In this document: in pieces, positions 1 to 8,092 of the stretch
How positions within the stretch are numbered: position 1 is the stretch's first letter
How the letters are laid out: the number at the start of each line of letters is the position of its first letter
Assembly (NCBI RefSeq): GCF_900157375.1
Contig: NZ_LT721901.1
Location: 2,466,315-2,530,314, forward strand
Reading direction: 5' to 3'
DNA from: Mycobacterium rhizamassiliense
Lineage (GTDB): Bacteria; Actinomycetota; Actinomycetes; Mycobacteriales; Mycobacteriaceae
DNA: 64,000 bases
Notes under the pieces: generated by a model
Database searches by the model: none
What the model was told of the DNA's origin: nothing
Seen by the model: only the letters and a program-made list of their open reading frames with translations
Program-made: the position numbers and the translations under genes

Positions 1-2
1 AC

Positions 3-596
3 GACGTACATCCGAAATACAAGCTGCAGCGCCTGACCGACGTGGCGCTGGCCCTGCACGAACTCCCCATCCCGACAGTGGCCAAGGTGAACGGTGTCGC
101 TGTCGGCGCCGGCTGGAATCTGGCGCTGGGCTGCGATCTGGTCGTCGCGACGCCGGAATCGACCTTCTCGCAGATCTTTTCGAAGCGCGGCCTGTCGATC
201 GACCTCGGCGGTTCCTGGCTGCTGCCCAAGCTGGTTGGCCTGCAGCAGGCGAAGCGGCTCGCGCTGCTCGCCGAAACCATCGATGCCGCAGAGGCATTCG
301 CGCTGAACCTGGTGACCTGGGTGGTGTCGGGCGCCGAGATAGACGGCTTCGTAGACGACCTCGCCGGCCGACTGGCGGCCGGCCCGCCGTTCGCGCTCGC
401 CCAGACCAAGGCGCTGCTGAACGAGAACGCCGACCGCACCATGCGCGACGCGTTGGCCAACGAGGCGCGCGCGCAGATCGGCAACTTCGCGACAACGGAT
501 GCTGCGGCCGCCTATGCCGCTTTCGCGGAGAAGCGAGAGCCGACGTTTACTGGGCGCTGGGCGCTGTCAAAATCTGACGACGAGCGATCGGAGTAG
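3..596 (+). CDS. Enoyl-CoA hydratase/isomerase family protein (5' truncated)
   Basis: Crotonase-fold protein, cut by the window start: the frame is open from base 3 and an internal GTG at 42 is not the real start. The visible part has the crotonase core (VAKVNGVAVGAGWNLALGCD, then a KRGLSIDLGGSWLLP segment matching the second active-site loop). Crotonases hydrate or isomerise enoyl-CoA thioesters in beta-oxidation-like pathways. The stop lies four bases before the downstream thiolase start, so the two are probably co-transcribed and act on successive steps. The exact substrate cannot be told. About 60-80 N-terminal residues are missing compared with the usual family length of about 260. Confidence 0.9.
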   Translation, partial: DVHPKYKLQRLTDVALALHELPIPTVAKVNGVAVGAGWNLALGCDLVVATPESTFSQIFSKRGLSIDLGGSWLLPKLVGLQQAKRLALLAETIDAAEAFALNLVTWVVSGAEIDGFVDDLAGRLAAGPPFALAQTKALLNENADRTMRDALANEARAQIGNFATTDAAAAYAAFAEKREPTFTGRWALSKSDDERSE

Positions 597-600
597 GGAT

Positions 601-1749
601 ATGCGGGAGACGGTCATCGTCGAGGCGGTGCGCACGGCGGTCGGTAAGCGAAACGGCGGGCTCTCCGGCATGCACGCCGCCGACCTGTCCGCGGTCGTTC
701 TCAACGAACTGGTGGAGCGCTCCGGCGTCGATCCGCAGATCGTCGACGACGTGATCTGGGGATGCGTGTCCCAGGTCGGCGACCAGTCGAGCAACATCGG
801 GCGCTACGCCGTCCTGGCCGCGGGCTGGCCGGAGACCATCCCCGGTACCACGGTCAATCGGGCCTGCGGCTCCAGCCAACAGGCCCTGGACTTCGCGGTG
901 CAGGCGGTGATGTCCGGCCAGCAGGACGTCGTCGTGGCCGGCGGCGTCGAGGTGATGAGTCGCGTCCCGCTGGGTTCGGCCAGGGCGACCGGAATGCCTT
1001 ACGGCCCCAAGGCCCTTGCCCGCTATGACGATTTCTCCTTCAACCAGGGCATCTCCGCGGAGATGATCGCGAAGAAGTGGGGCTTCTCGCGCACCCAGGT
1101 CGACGAGTACTCCGCGCAGTCCCACGAGCGCGCCGCGGCCGCGCTGGACTCAGGGGCGTTCATCGTCCAGATCGTCCCGGTCTTCGTCGAGGACGGATCC
1201 ATCGTCAACGTCGACGAGGGGGTGCGGCGGGGGACCAGCGTGGAGAAACTGGCGGGACTCAAGCCGGCGTTCGTCGACGACGGCGTGATCCACGCGGGCA
1301 ATTCCTCGCAGATCTCCGACGGCGCCGCGGCGCTGCTGGTGACCACGTCCGAGATGGCGGTGCAGCTGGGCCTGACGCCGATCGTGCGCTACCGCGCCGG
1401 TGCGGTCACCGGAGCGGATCCGGTGCTGATGCTGACCGGCCCCATTCCGGCGACCGAGAAGGTCCTCACCAAGGCCGGCGTCGCGCTGCCGGAGGTGGGC
1501 GCGTTCGAGGTGAACGAGGCCTTTGCGCCGGTCCCGATGGCCTGGCTGGCCGAGACCGGTGCCGATCCGGCGCTAGTCAATCCGCTGGGCGGCGCCATCG
1601 CGCTGGGGCACCCCCTGGGGGCCTCCGGGGCGGTGCTGATGACGCGGATGGTCAACCACATGCGCGATAACGGCATCCGCTACGGGCTGCAGACCATGTG
1701 CGAAGGCGGCGGCACGGCCAACGCCACCTTGGTCGAGCTGCTTACCTAG
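601..1749 (+). CDS. Acetyl-CoA acetyltransferase (thiolase)
   Basis: Thiolase of 382 aa, the usual family length. The nucleophile is Cys89 in NRACGSS; the C-terminal active site shows NEAFAP, GGAIALGHPLGASGA (catalytic His) and a final CEGGG motif with the second Cys. It cleaves or forms beta-ketoacyl-CoA. The start is the ATG at 601, four bases after the crotonase stop; a longer frame upstream overlaps that gene and is not used. It forms an operon with the preceding enoyl-CoA hydratase. Degradative FadA-like use is inferred from context; a biosynthetic acetoacetyl-CoA role is not excluded. Confidence 0.93.
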   Translation: MRETVIVEAVRTAVGKRNGGLSGMHAADLSAVVLNELVERSGVDPQIVDDVIWGCVSQVGDQSSNIGRYAVLAAGWPETIPGTTVNRACGSSQQALDFAVQAVMSGQQDVVVAGGVEVMSRVPLGSARATGMPYGPKALARYDDFSFNQGISAEMIAKKWGFSRTQVDEYSAQSHERAAAALDSGAFIVQIVPVFVEDGSIVNVDEGVRRGTSVEKLAGLKPAFVDDGVIHAGNSSQISDGAAALLVTTSEMAVQLGLTPIVRYRAGAVTGADPVLMLTGPIPATEKVLTKAGVALPEVGAFEVNEAFAPVPMAWLAETGADPALVNPLGGAIALGHPLGASGAVLMTRMVNHMRDNGIRYGLQTMCEGGGTANATLVELLT

Positions 1750-1803
1750 CGGTCCGCCGCACCGGCCTGACCTGGGCCGCAAATCACCAACCACCGGTGA
1801 GCC

Positions 1804-1832
1804 TTGTCACTGCGGCCAAACCAACTTACTGT
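1804..1832 (+). promoter_or_regulatory. Predicted promoter of the TetR gene
   Basis: TTGTCA at 1804-1809 and TACTGT at 1827-1832 are separated by 17 bases, a good sigma70-type (SigA) -35/-10 pair. The -10 lies inside the palindrome at 1819-1850. The TetR start codon is at 1879. Prediction from sequence only. Confidence 0.55.
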
Positions 1833-1850
1833 GTGTTCACTAGGTTGGTT
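1819..1850. promoter_or_regulatory. Inverted-repeat operator, probable TetR autoregulatory site
   Basis: AACCAAC (1819-1825) and GTTGGTT (1844-1850) are perfect 7-base inverted arms. The inner part continues as an imperfect palindrome (TTA.TG / CA.TAG). It covers the predicted -10 box of the TetR gene that starts at 1879, the classic place for autorepression by a TetR protein. Confidence 0.6.
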
Positions 1851-1878
1851 CAGCCCACCAATCGGTCAAAGGAGTCCG

Positions 1879-2496
1879 GTGCCCGACGCACGCCGATACG
1901 ACACGCTTCTCGCCAAGGGTGAGGACCGCAAACAGCGGATCCTCGAGGTGGCGCAGCGCCTGCTCACGCGCAACGGCTGGCGCGCCACGACGCTGGCCCA
2001 GATCGCCGGTGAAGCGGGTGTCACCCCCGCGGGGCTGCTGCACCACTTCGAGTCCAAGGAACAGCTGCTGCACGCGGTCCTGGACGCCCGCGACCTCGAC
2101 GACGAATCGCATGCCGACCGGGCGGGCGACCTGCTCAGCCAGATCTCCCAGGTCGCCGAGCGCTTCGACCGTGCCCCGGAGCTGCTGAGCACGTTCACGG
2201 TGTTACTGGTCGAGAGCATCCTTCCCGACGCCCCGTTGCACGATCGCATGCTGGCCCGGCAGCAGGCCGCCTCCGAGATCGTGGCCGCGGCCATCCGGAA
2301 CGGCCAGGCCGACGGCTCGTATCGCGTCGACATAGACCCCGCAGTCAAGGCGGTCGAGATTCTCGCCTTCATACACGGAATGGAAACCCTATGGTTGCTC
2401 GATCCTTCGATACCGCTGACCGAGGTGTTCAAGCAGTACGCCGAGACACTGGCGCGGGACTTCGCGCCGACCAACCAGCCGCTGACCACGACATGA
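1879..2496 (+). CDS. TetR/AcrR family transcriptional regulator
   Basis: DNA-binding repressor of 205 aa. An N-terminal TetR helix-turn-helix (about residues 14-60: RKQRILEVAQRLLTRNGW, then GVTPAGLLHHFESKEQLL) is followed by an all-helical ligand domain. The GTG at 1879 is chosen because AAAGGAG lies 4-10 bases upstream; a longer frame from 1804 would run through the promoter. The gene overlaps the next by ATGA. A palindrome overlapping its promoter suggests autoregulation. Target genes probably include the neighbouring acyl-CoA or P450 genes, but this is inference; the ligand is unknown. Confidence 0.88.
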   Translation: MPDARRYDTLLAKGEDRKQRILEVAQRLLTRNGWRATTLAQIAGEAGVTPAGLLHHFESKEQLLHAVLDARDLDDESHADRAGDLLSQISQVAERFDRAPELLSTFTVLLVESILPDAPLHDRMLARQQAASEIVAAAIRNGQADGSYRVDIDPAVKAVEILAFIHGMETLWLLDPSIPLTEVFKQYAETLARDFAPTNQPLTTT

Positions 2497-3020
2497 GGTA
2501 CCGGCTCGACGTCGTCGCCTCCGACGTCGCCGACGTGGTGCGCTTCGCCGGGGGTTGGCTCTTCGACCGAGCGATGGCCGGCTGGGACGTGACCGTGCTC
2601 CTCACCGAGTCCGGCGACGACCCCGACCAGCGTCCACTGCAGATCCTGGGCGCCAAGACCCTGGACCTCGAAGACGCCCTGGCCTCGGTCGACGCCCGTC
2701 CCCACCCCCAGGCCCTGGCGGTGGCATCGGACCTGTTCGGCTGCGATTCGCAGGTGCGCGAGGGCGTATTGCAGGCGCTCAACCAGGGCGCCACCGAGGT
2801 CACGCTGTGGGGCGAGGCGTGGCCGGCCGAGCTCGACGACAGCGTCGGCCTGGTGCAACACCGGCTGAGTTCGGCCGCACAGATCTTCAAGGGCCGGGCG
2901 CTGGCCGCCGCGCTGAATGGCACGGGGACACCGCCCGGATCGGTCGGCCACACCGAGACCTTCCGGAGCGGGCTGCTCGCGTGGCCGTCGGTCGCGGCCG
3001 ACCTGGTCCCCGCGAGCTGA
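2493..3020 (+). CDS. Conserved hypothetical protein, co-operonic with TetR
   Basis: A 175-aa soluble protein with no signal peptide or membrane segment. Its ATG overlaps the TetR stop (ATGA at 2493-2496), so translational coupling is likely. It begins MRYRLDVVASDVADVVRF and is rich in Asp and Val with balanced alpha/beta character. I do not recognise a catalytic motif or family. The tight coupling suggests it works with, or is controlled by, the TetR protein. Confidence 0.75.
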   Translation: MRYRLDVVASDVADVVRFAGGWLFDRAMAGWDVTVLLTESGDDPDQRPLQILGAKTLDLEDALASVDARPHPQALAVASDLFGCDSQVREGVLQALNQGATEVTLWGEAWPAELDDSVGLVQHRLSSAAQIFKGRALAAALNGTGTPPGSVGHTETFRSGLLAWPSVAADLVPAS

Positions 3021-3100
3021 CTTAGGGGATAAATCCCCGCCGCGGCAGGGGGCCGTCGTTGACGACGATCGTGCCGTGTGGAAATCTAATACTCATCTCT

Positions 3101-3115
3101 GAGAGGCCCATTCTC
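3101..3115. promoter_or_regulatory. GAGAAT-N3-ATTCTC-type operator (site A), upstream of P450
   Basis: GAGAGG-CCC-ATTCTC, a 6-3-6 inverted-repeat variant of the motif seen best at 30798-30812. It lies 25 bases before the P450 start at 3141. The right arm is perfect; the left arm differs at two positions. Confidence 0.4.
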
Positions 3116-3140
3116 ACTGCTGAGATTCGAACGGAGCAAG

Positions 3141-4424
3141 ATGGCGAACGACTTCTCCACGATGGACTTCTTCCGTGGCAAAGAGCTCATCGAGGACCCC
3201 TACCCCTACTACGAGTCGCTGCGGCAGCAGTGCCCCGTGACGCGGGAGGACCACCACGGCATCACGATGGTGACCGGCTGGGACGAGGCGTGCGCGGTCT
3301 TGAACGACGCCGAGACGTGGTCCTCGTGCATCTCGGTGACGGGACCGTTCCCCGGCTTTCCGGTAAGCCTCGAAGGTCTGGGCGACAGTGACCTCACCGA
3401 GCTGATCGAAGAGCATCGCGACGAGCTGCCCTTCAGCGACCAACTGCCCACGCTCGACCCGCCGACCCACACCAACCACCGCTCGTTGTTGATGCGGCTT
3501 ATCACCCCGAAGCGCCTCAAGGAGAACGAGGACGCCATGTGGGCGCTCGCCGATCAGGCGCTCGACGACTTCCTGGCACCCGGGCACGGCGAATGGATCA
3601 AGGGTTTCTCCAGCCCGTTCACGCTGCTGGTCATCGCCGACCTGCTGGGCGTGCCCATGGAGGACCGCGACAAGTTCGTCAAGGGCATCGCCGAGCACGC
3701 GGGCGGCGGCGTCGGGGGCACCGGCAAGGAGTCGCTGTCACACAGCCCACTGGAATTCCTGTACGGCCTTTTCTCCGACTATGTCGCCGACCGCCGCGCC
3801 AATCCCCGCGACGACGTGCTGACCGGCCTGGCCACCGCCACCTTCCCGGACGGCTCGACACCGGAGGTCGGAGACGTCGCCCGCGTCGCTGCCAACGTCT
3901 TCTCGGCGGGCCAGGAGACCACCGTGCGGCTGCTCGGTGCCGCGCTGCAGACGCTCGGTGAGCGGCCTGACATCCAGGCGCAGCTGCGCAAGGATCGCAG
4001 CCTGCTGCCCAACTTCATCGAGGAGTCGCTTCGCCACGAGAGTCCGGTCAAGGGCGACTTCCGGATGAACCGGCGACCCGTCAACGTCGGCGGCGTCGAC
4101 CTGCCCGCCGGAACCACGGTGATGATCGTGCAGGCCGCCGCGAACCGGGACCCGCGCCGGTTCGAGGACCCTGCCAGCTTCGACCCGGCCCGCAAGAACG
4201 CCCGCCAGCACATCTCGTTCGGCCGCGGCATCCACAGCTGCCCCGGCGCGCCGCTGGCGCGGGCCGAGACCCGGGTGGCGATCGAGCGCCTGCTGGACCG
4301 CACAACCGACATCAGGATCAACGAGGACTTCCACGGCCCGGCGAACGACCGCCGCTACCAATATGTTCCGACGTATATCCTGCGCGGGCTGACCGAATTG
4401 CACTTGGAGTTCACGCTGGCATGA
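3141..4424 (+). CDS. Cytochrome P450
   Basis: Bacterial class I P450 of 427 aa; heme-thiolate monooxygenase that hydroxylates a lipophilic substrate using electrons from a ferredoxin. Visible motifs: I-helix oxygen-activation AGQETT (residues 256-261), K-helix E295-S-L-R298, and the heme loop FGRGIHSCPG with the axial Cys367. No membrane anchor, as usual for bacterial P450s. A ferredoxin follows, overlapping by ATGA, and then a DUF1330 protein, so the three form an operon. A candidate operator lies at 3101-3115. The substrate cannot be assigned; the catabolic neighbourhood suggests a steroid-like, terpenoid or fatty compound. Confidence 0.95.
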   Translation: MANDFSTMDFFRGKELIEDPYPYYESLRQQCPVTREDHHGITMVTGWDEACAVLNDAETWSSCISVTGPFPGFPVSLEGLGDSDLTELIEEHRDELPFSDQLPTLDPPTHTNHRSLLMRLITPKRLKENEDAMWALADQALDDFLAPGHGEWIKGFSSPFTLLVIADLLGVPMEDRDKFVKGIAEHAGGGVGGTGKESLSHSPLEFLYGLFSDYVADRRANPRDDVLTGLATATFPDGSTPEVGDVARVAANVFSAGQETTVRLLGAALQTLGERPDIQAQLRKDRSLLPNFIEESLRHESPVKGDFRMNRRPVNVGGVDLPAGTTVMIVQAAANRDPRRFEDPASFDPARKNARQHISFGRGIHSCPGAPLARAETRVAIERLLDRTTDIRINEDFHGPANDRRYQYVPTYILRGLTELHLEFTLA

Positions 4425-4621
4425 AGGTCTGGGTAGACGACCAACGCTGTCGCGGCCACGGGATGTGCCTCACGCTGTGCCCGGACGTGTTCAGCCTCAC
4501 CGACGATGGTTACGCCGTGTCGATAGATTCCGACGTCCCAACGGAATTCGAGGACGCCACCCAGGAAGCCATCCAGTGCTGCCCGGAGCAGGCCATCTCC
4601 GAAGTCAAAGACGAGAACTGA
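4421..4621 (+). CDS. Small ferredoxin ([3Fe-4S] type), P450 redox partner
   Basis: Ferredoxin of 66 aa that overlaps the P450 stop by ATGA; it is almost certainly that P450's electron donor. The cluster motif is C10-RGHGM-C16 with the closing Cys54-Pro, the CXX?XXC(X)nCP pattern typical of mycobacterial P450 ferredoxins, with His at the variable position. It also has an extra Cys20 where its three relatives in this window have Ala or Asn, and an extra Cys53. A [4Fe-4S] cluster is therefore possible. Confidence 0.92.
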   Translation: MKVWVDDQRCRGHGMCLTLCPDVFSLTDDGYAVSIDSDVPTEFEDATQEAIQCCPEQAISEVKDEN

Positions 4622-4650
4622 TCAGATCCGCATCGACGCAAGGAGATTCA

Positions 4651-4935
4651 ATGGCCAAGGGATACGTCATCCTCACCGAGGCGATCAAGGACCCGGAGGG
4701 CATGAAGGCCTACGCCCAGGCCGCCGGCTCGGCGATGAGTGGGGCCACCATTCTCGCGGTGGACACCGCGCCCAAGGTCATCGAAGGCAGCTGGCACGGC
4801 GATCAGACCGTGGTGCTGGAGTTCGAATCGGTCGAGGCCGCGCGTGCGTGGTACGAATCCGAGGGCTACCAGAAGGCGGCGAAATTGCGTCAGGCGGCCG
4901 CGGACTGCAACGCGGTCATCCTCTCCGGCTTCTGA
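4651..4935 (+). CDS. DUF1330 family protein
   Basis: A 94-aa ferredoxin-fold alpha-beta barrel protein, beginning MAKGYVILTEAIKDPEGMKAY and containing the family-typical VVLEFESVEAARAWYESEGY segment. The ATG at 4651 has AAGGAG about ten bases upstream. It lies 29 bases after the ferredoxin gene and is probably in the same operon. DUF1330 proteins are small dimeric proteins of unknown function; an accessory role in the P450 pathway is inference. Confidence 0.85.
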   Translation: MAKGYVILTEAIKDPEGMKAYAQAAGSAMSGATILAVDTAPKVIEGSWHGDQTVVLEFESVEAARAWYESEGYQKAAKLRQAAADCNAVILSGF

Positions 4936-4942
4936 AGCCGTT

Positions 4943-5143
4943 TTATTCTCCGACGATCGCGATGGCCTGCCGCGGGCATTGACGGACGGCTTCGAGCACG
5001 TCGGCCTCATTCTCCGGCGTGACCTCTTCGGTGTGCACGGTGAGCATGTCGTCGTCGCCGAGCTCGAAGATTTCCGGGTTGATGCCCATGCAGACGCCGT
5101 TGCTCTCGCAGAGGCCCCAATCGACCTCGATCTTCCTCGTCAT
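4943..5143 (-). CDS. Small ferredoxin ([3Fe-4S] type), P450 redox partner
   Basis: Ferredoxin of 66 aa with C12-ESNGV-C18 and a closing CPRQA (CXX?XXC(X)nCP pattern, Asn at the variable position). It lies ten bases downstream of the P450 encoded on the same strand at 5154-6365 and is probably its electron donor. It converges with the DUF1330 gene, leaving only seven bases between the stops. Confidence 0.92.
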   Translation of the reverse strand: MTRKIEVDWGLCESNGVCMGINPEIFELGDDDMLTVHTEEVTPENEADVLEAVRQCPRQAIAIVGE

Positions 5144-5153
5144 CGCGGCCCCC

Positions 5154-6365
5154 CTACCGGAGCACCCGGACGGGTACGTGCTTCCAACCCGCCACGTTCT
5201 GCATGTTCACCCGCTGGCACCCGTCCCAGTCCACTTCGTAGCGCGGCATGAACTCGACCAGCCGCTCCAGCGCGATCCGGCTTTCCAGGCGGGCCAGCGC
5301 AGCGCCCAGGCAGCTGTGGATCCCATACCCGAGGCCGAGGTGCTGGGCCTGGGTCTGGTCGCGCTCGATGTCGAACGTGTCGGCGTCGGTGAACGCCTCC
5401 GGGTCGCGGTTGGCCGCGGCGCCGCAGAGGAACACGGGCTTGAACGGCGGGATCACGCCGCCGCTGACGTGTGCTTCCTTGAGCGTGTAGCGGACGTTGT
5501 ACTGCACCGGGCCCTCATAGCGCAGTAGTTCCTCGACCGCGCCCGGGATCTTGTCGGGATCGTCCTGCAGTTTCTGCCACTGGTCGGGGTGCTTGGCGAA
5601 GATCACCGCCGCGTTGCCCATCAACTTGGTGACGGTCTCGGCGCCCGCGCCGCCCAAAAGGGTCGCGAATCCGGTGATTTCGATGTCGTCGAGCTGACGT
5701 AGCTCGCCGTCCTCGCCGGGGATCTCGGCCGCGATCAGCCGGCTGATCATGTCGTCCTGCGGGTCGGCGCGGCGCTCCTGGATGAGGCCGTAGTAGTACA
5801 TCGCGGTCTCGATGTTCGCCTGCATGCCGGCTTCACTGACCTCGATCTGCCCGGGCTCGTGGTGCAGGCTGGTGTCGATCCAGTGGCGCACCTGCTGGCG
5901 GTATTCCTCCGGCACCCCGGCCATCCGGGTGATGACCTCGACCGGGAACGGGCCGGAGAAGTCCTGCACCACATCGAAGTTGTCGGGGTCGCATGCGCCC
6001 AGGTATTTCTCGATCACCTCGATGATCGTCTCGCGCTGCGATTGGATGGCCCGCGGGGTGAACGCCTTGTTGAGCAGGCTGCGCATGTGGCGGTGCTCCG
6101 GGGGATCCATGAAGATGATCGACTTCTGCTCGGGGGAGATGCCCCTGCGCACCATCGCCAGGTCGCAGCCGCGTGCCGAGGAATACGTCTCGAAGTCCTT
6201 GAACGCCGCCGCGACGTCTTCGTGGCGCGTCAGCGCGTAGAAGTCCTCTTTTTCGTCGTAATACAGCGGCGCGTCCTCGCGCATCTGCCGATAGATGTCG
6301 AAGGGGTTGTTGTAGTAGTCCTCGGAATACGGATCGAAGATGAGTTTCGGCTTTGTCACTGACAT
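5154..6365 (-). CDS. Cytochrome P450
   Basis: Class I bacterial P450 of 403 aa. Motifs: I-helix AGAET (residues 240-244), E279-L-L-R282 in the K helix, and heme loop LGYGIHSCLG with axial Cys352; the usual heme-loop Phe is Leu here. It opens with FDPYSEDYYNNPFDIYRQMR, a substrate-recognition region unlike the other two P450s in the window. Its ferredoxin follows directly. An inverted repeat at 6427-6440 is a candidate control site. Hydroxylation of a hydrophobic substrate is known for the family; which one is not determined here. Confidence 0.95.
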   Translation of the reverse strand: MSVTKPKLIFDPYSEDYYNNPFDIYRQMREDAPLYYDEKEDFYALTRHEDVAAAFKDFETYSSARGCDLAMVRRGISPEQKSIIFMDPPEHRHMRSLLNKAFTPRAIQSQRETIIEVIEKYLGACDPDNFDVVQDFSGPFPVEVITRMAGVPEEYRQQVRHWIDTSLHHEPGQIEVSEAGMQANIETAMYYYGLIQERRADPQDDMISRLIAAEIPGEDGELRQLDDIEITGFATLLGGAGAETVTKLMGNAAVIFAKHPDQWQKLQDDPDKIPGAVEELLRYEGPVQYNVRYTLKEAHVSGGVIPPFKPVFLCGAAANRDPEAFTDADTFDIERDQTQAQHLGLGYGIHSCLGAALARLESRIALERLVEFMPRYEVDWDGCQRVNMQNVAGWKHVPVRVLR

Positions 6366-6426
6366 GCTCCTCAGCGGCGAGGTTTCGGGCGGGCTGGAGT
6401 CGTTACGATCGAATGCCTGACTGTAA

Positions 6427-6440
6427 CGCTAACGGTAGCG
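6427..6440 (-). promoter_or_regulatory. Inverted repeat with -10-like box upstream of P450
   Basis: CGCTA-ACGG-TAGCG, perfect 5-base arms. Read on the minus strand it contains TACCGT, a TANNNT -10-like box about 67 bases before the P450 start at 6365. It could be a promoter-overlapping operator; it differs from the GAGAAT-N3-ATTCTC sites. Confidence 0.35.
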
Positions 6441-6479
6441 CTTTCGTCGCGAACCGGGAAGAACCGAAGCGGTGTCATG

Positions 6480-7280
6480 TCAGACCTTTCCGCCGACATT
6501 GACGACTTCGATGACGTCGTCGAGCGCCCCCAGGTCGCCGCCGAGTTTTTCGGCGATATCCCGGACCACGGCGACGTCTTTGGCCACGAATTCCCCGGCG
6601 ACCTCGAAAAACGATGCGACGGAACCTCGTGCGGCGACGATATCGAGCACCCGGCTGGTGGCGCTGCCGTGCGCGAGCGCGGCGAGCACGGTCGTTTCCG
6701 GCACGCCCAATTGCCCGGCTAGCCGGACGGACTCCGCGAGCAGCCCGATGTGGCCGGCAAACAGCGCGTTGTTGACCAGCTTCACTTTCTGACCGGCGCC
6801 GCTGGGCCCGACGTGCAGGATCGGGTCGCCGTAGCAACCCAAAACCGGCTGCACCCGCGCGACGGCGTCGCCGGCGCCGCCGACGAACAGCGTGAGAGCG
6901 CCGGCCGCGACGTCGTGCGGGCCGCCACTGACCGGGGCGTCGACGACGTCGATGTTCCCGGCGCGGGCGGCAACGGCCTCGATGGTGTCGGGGCTGGTGG
7001 TCGTGTGGACCACCAACGCCGACCCGGGACGCATGCCGGGCAGCAGGGCGCCGTCCAGACAAAGCTGCCGCACCTGCTCGTCGGTGAATACGCAGAGGAC
7101 CACGACGTCGGCCTGCGCGACGGCCGCGGCGAGCTCACCGACGGCGCGGGCGCCCAGCTGCTCGAGGTCGCGCCGCTTCTCGGCGGTGCGGCCCCACACG
7201 TCGACGTTGTGTCCGCCTTCGACAAGGCGGGCCACCATGGGGCGGCCCATCCGCCCCGCGCCGACGAATCCGACTCTCAC
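6480..7280 (-). CDS. NAD(P)-binding beta-hydroxyacid dehydrogenase (3-hydroxyisobutyrate dehydrogenase family)
   Basis: A 266-aa member of the beta-hydroxyacid dehydrogenase family. It has an N-terminal Rossmann fold (VGFVGAGRMGRPM), the substrate loop DAPVSGGPHD and the helix with catalytic Lys in QKVKLVNNAL. It oxidises a 3-hydroxy acid or reduces a semialdehyde. Its GTG start overlaps the stop of the upstream paralogue (GTGA at 7277-7280), so the two are translationally coupled and could form a hetero-oligomer or act on related substrates. Confidence 0.88.
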   Translation of the reverse strand: MRVGFVGAGRMGRPMVARLVEGGHNVDVWGRTAEKRRDLEQLGARAVGELAAAVAQADVVVLCVFTDEQVRQLCLDGALLPGMRPGSALVVHTTTSPDTIEAVAARAGNIDVVDAPVSGGPHDVAAGALTLFVGGAGDAVARVQPVLGCYGDPILHVGPSGAGQKVKLVNNALFAGHIGLLAESVRLAGQLGVPETTVLAALAHGSATSRVLDIVAARGSVASFFEVAGEFVAKDVAVVRDIAEKLGGDLGALDDVIEVVNVGGKV

Positions 7281-8092
7281 CTCGGGTGGTCCATGAGGGC
7301 CAGTGCGGCGTCGGCTGCATCGAGGACGGCACCCGCGCTGGCGGCTGCCCGCTCGGCGAGGTCGACGACCAGCCGCACGTCCTTCTGCAGCAGGGTGCCC
7401 GCCAGGCCGGCCAGCCGGTCCAGGCTGGCTTCACCACCGACGACGTTGAGCGCGAAGCTGTTTCCGCTGCCGCGCGAGACGACTTCGGTGAGCCGTTCGG
7501 GGGAGACGCCCAGGGATTTCGCCAGCGCCAATGCGGTGGCGGCGGTGCCCAGGTTCGCGGTGAAGAGCAGGTTGTTGAGCAGCTTGGTGGTTTGTCCCGA
7601 ACCCAGTTCGCCGAGGTGGACGACCGGGTCGGCGTAGGTCTCGAACACCGGACGACAGCGTTCGACGACGTCGGCCTCGCCGCCGACCATCACCATCAGA
7701 CGGCCCTCGGCGGCCGCCGGGCCGCCGCCGCTCACCGGCGCATCGATCACCGAAACACCCTTGCTGCCAAGCTTTTTCGCAAGCGACCTGCAAGTGTTGG
7801 GATGCACGGTGCTGTGCACGGCGAGCACGCTGCCCGGCTTCAGCCCCGCCAGCAGACCCTGCTCGCCGCTGATGACCTCTTCGATGTCGGCCTCGCCGAC
7901 GACGCACAGGCAGATCAGGTCGCTGGCCGCGGCTAGCGCGGCCGGCGACTGGGCGAAGGTCGCCCCGGTGTCGGCATAGGGTTCCAGTGACGCGGGCCGG
8001 CGCGCCCACAACGTGGTTCCGAAGCCGCCCTCGATGATCCGCCGGGCCATGGGCCCGCCCTGGCTGCCCAGTCCGATGAATCCGACCCGCAT
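7277..8092 (-). CDS. NAD(P)-binding beta-hydroxyacid dehydrogenase (3-hydroxyisobutyrate dehydrogenase family)
   Basis: A 271-aa paralogue of the next gene. Rossmann motif VGFIGLGSQGGPM (a Gln replaces the usual Met or Asn), substrate loop DAPVSGGGPA, and catalytic Lys in QTTKLLNNLL. The ATG at 8092 is preferred; it overlaps the hydrolase stop as TGATG, and a TTG one codon upstream is the alternative. It is part of a chain of overlapping genes running from the fusion protein at 10686 to 6480. Confidence 0.88.
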   Translation of the reverse strand: MRVGFIGLGSQGGPMARRIIEGGFGTTLWARRPASLEPYADTGATFAQSPAALAAASDLICLCVVGEADIEEVISGEQGLLAGLKPGSVLAVHSTVHPNTCRSLAKKLGSKGVSVIDAPVSGGGPAAAEGRLMVMVGGEADVVERCRPVFETYADPVVHLGELGSGQTTKLLNNLLFTANLGTAATALALAKSLGVSPERLTEVVSRGSGNSFALNVVGGEASLDRLAGLAGTLLQKDVRLVVDLAERAAASAGAVLDAADAALALMDHPR

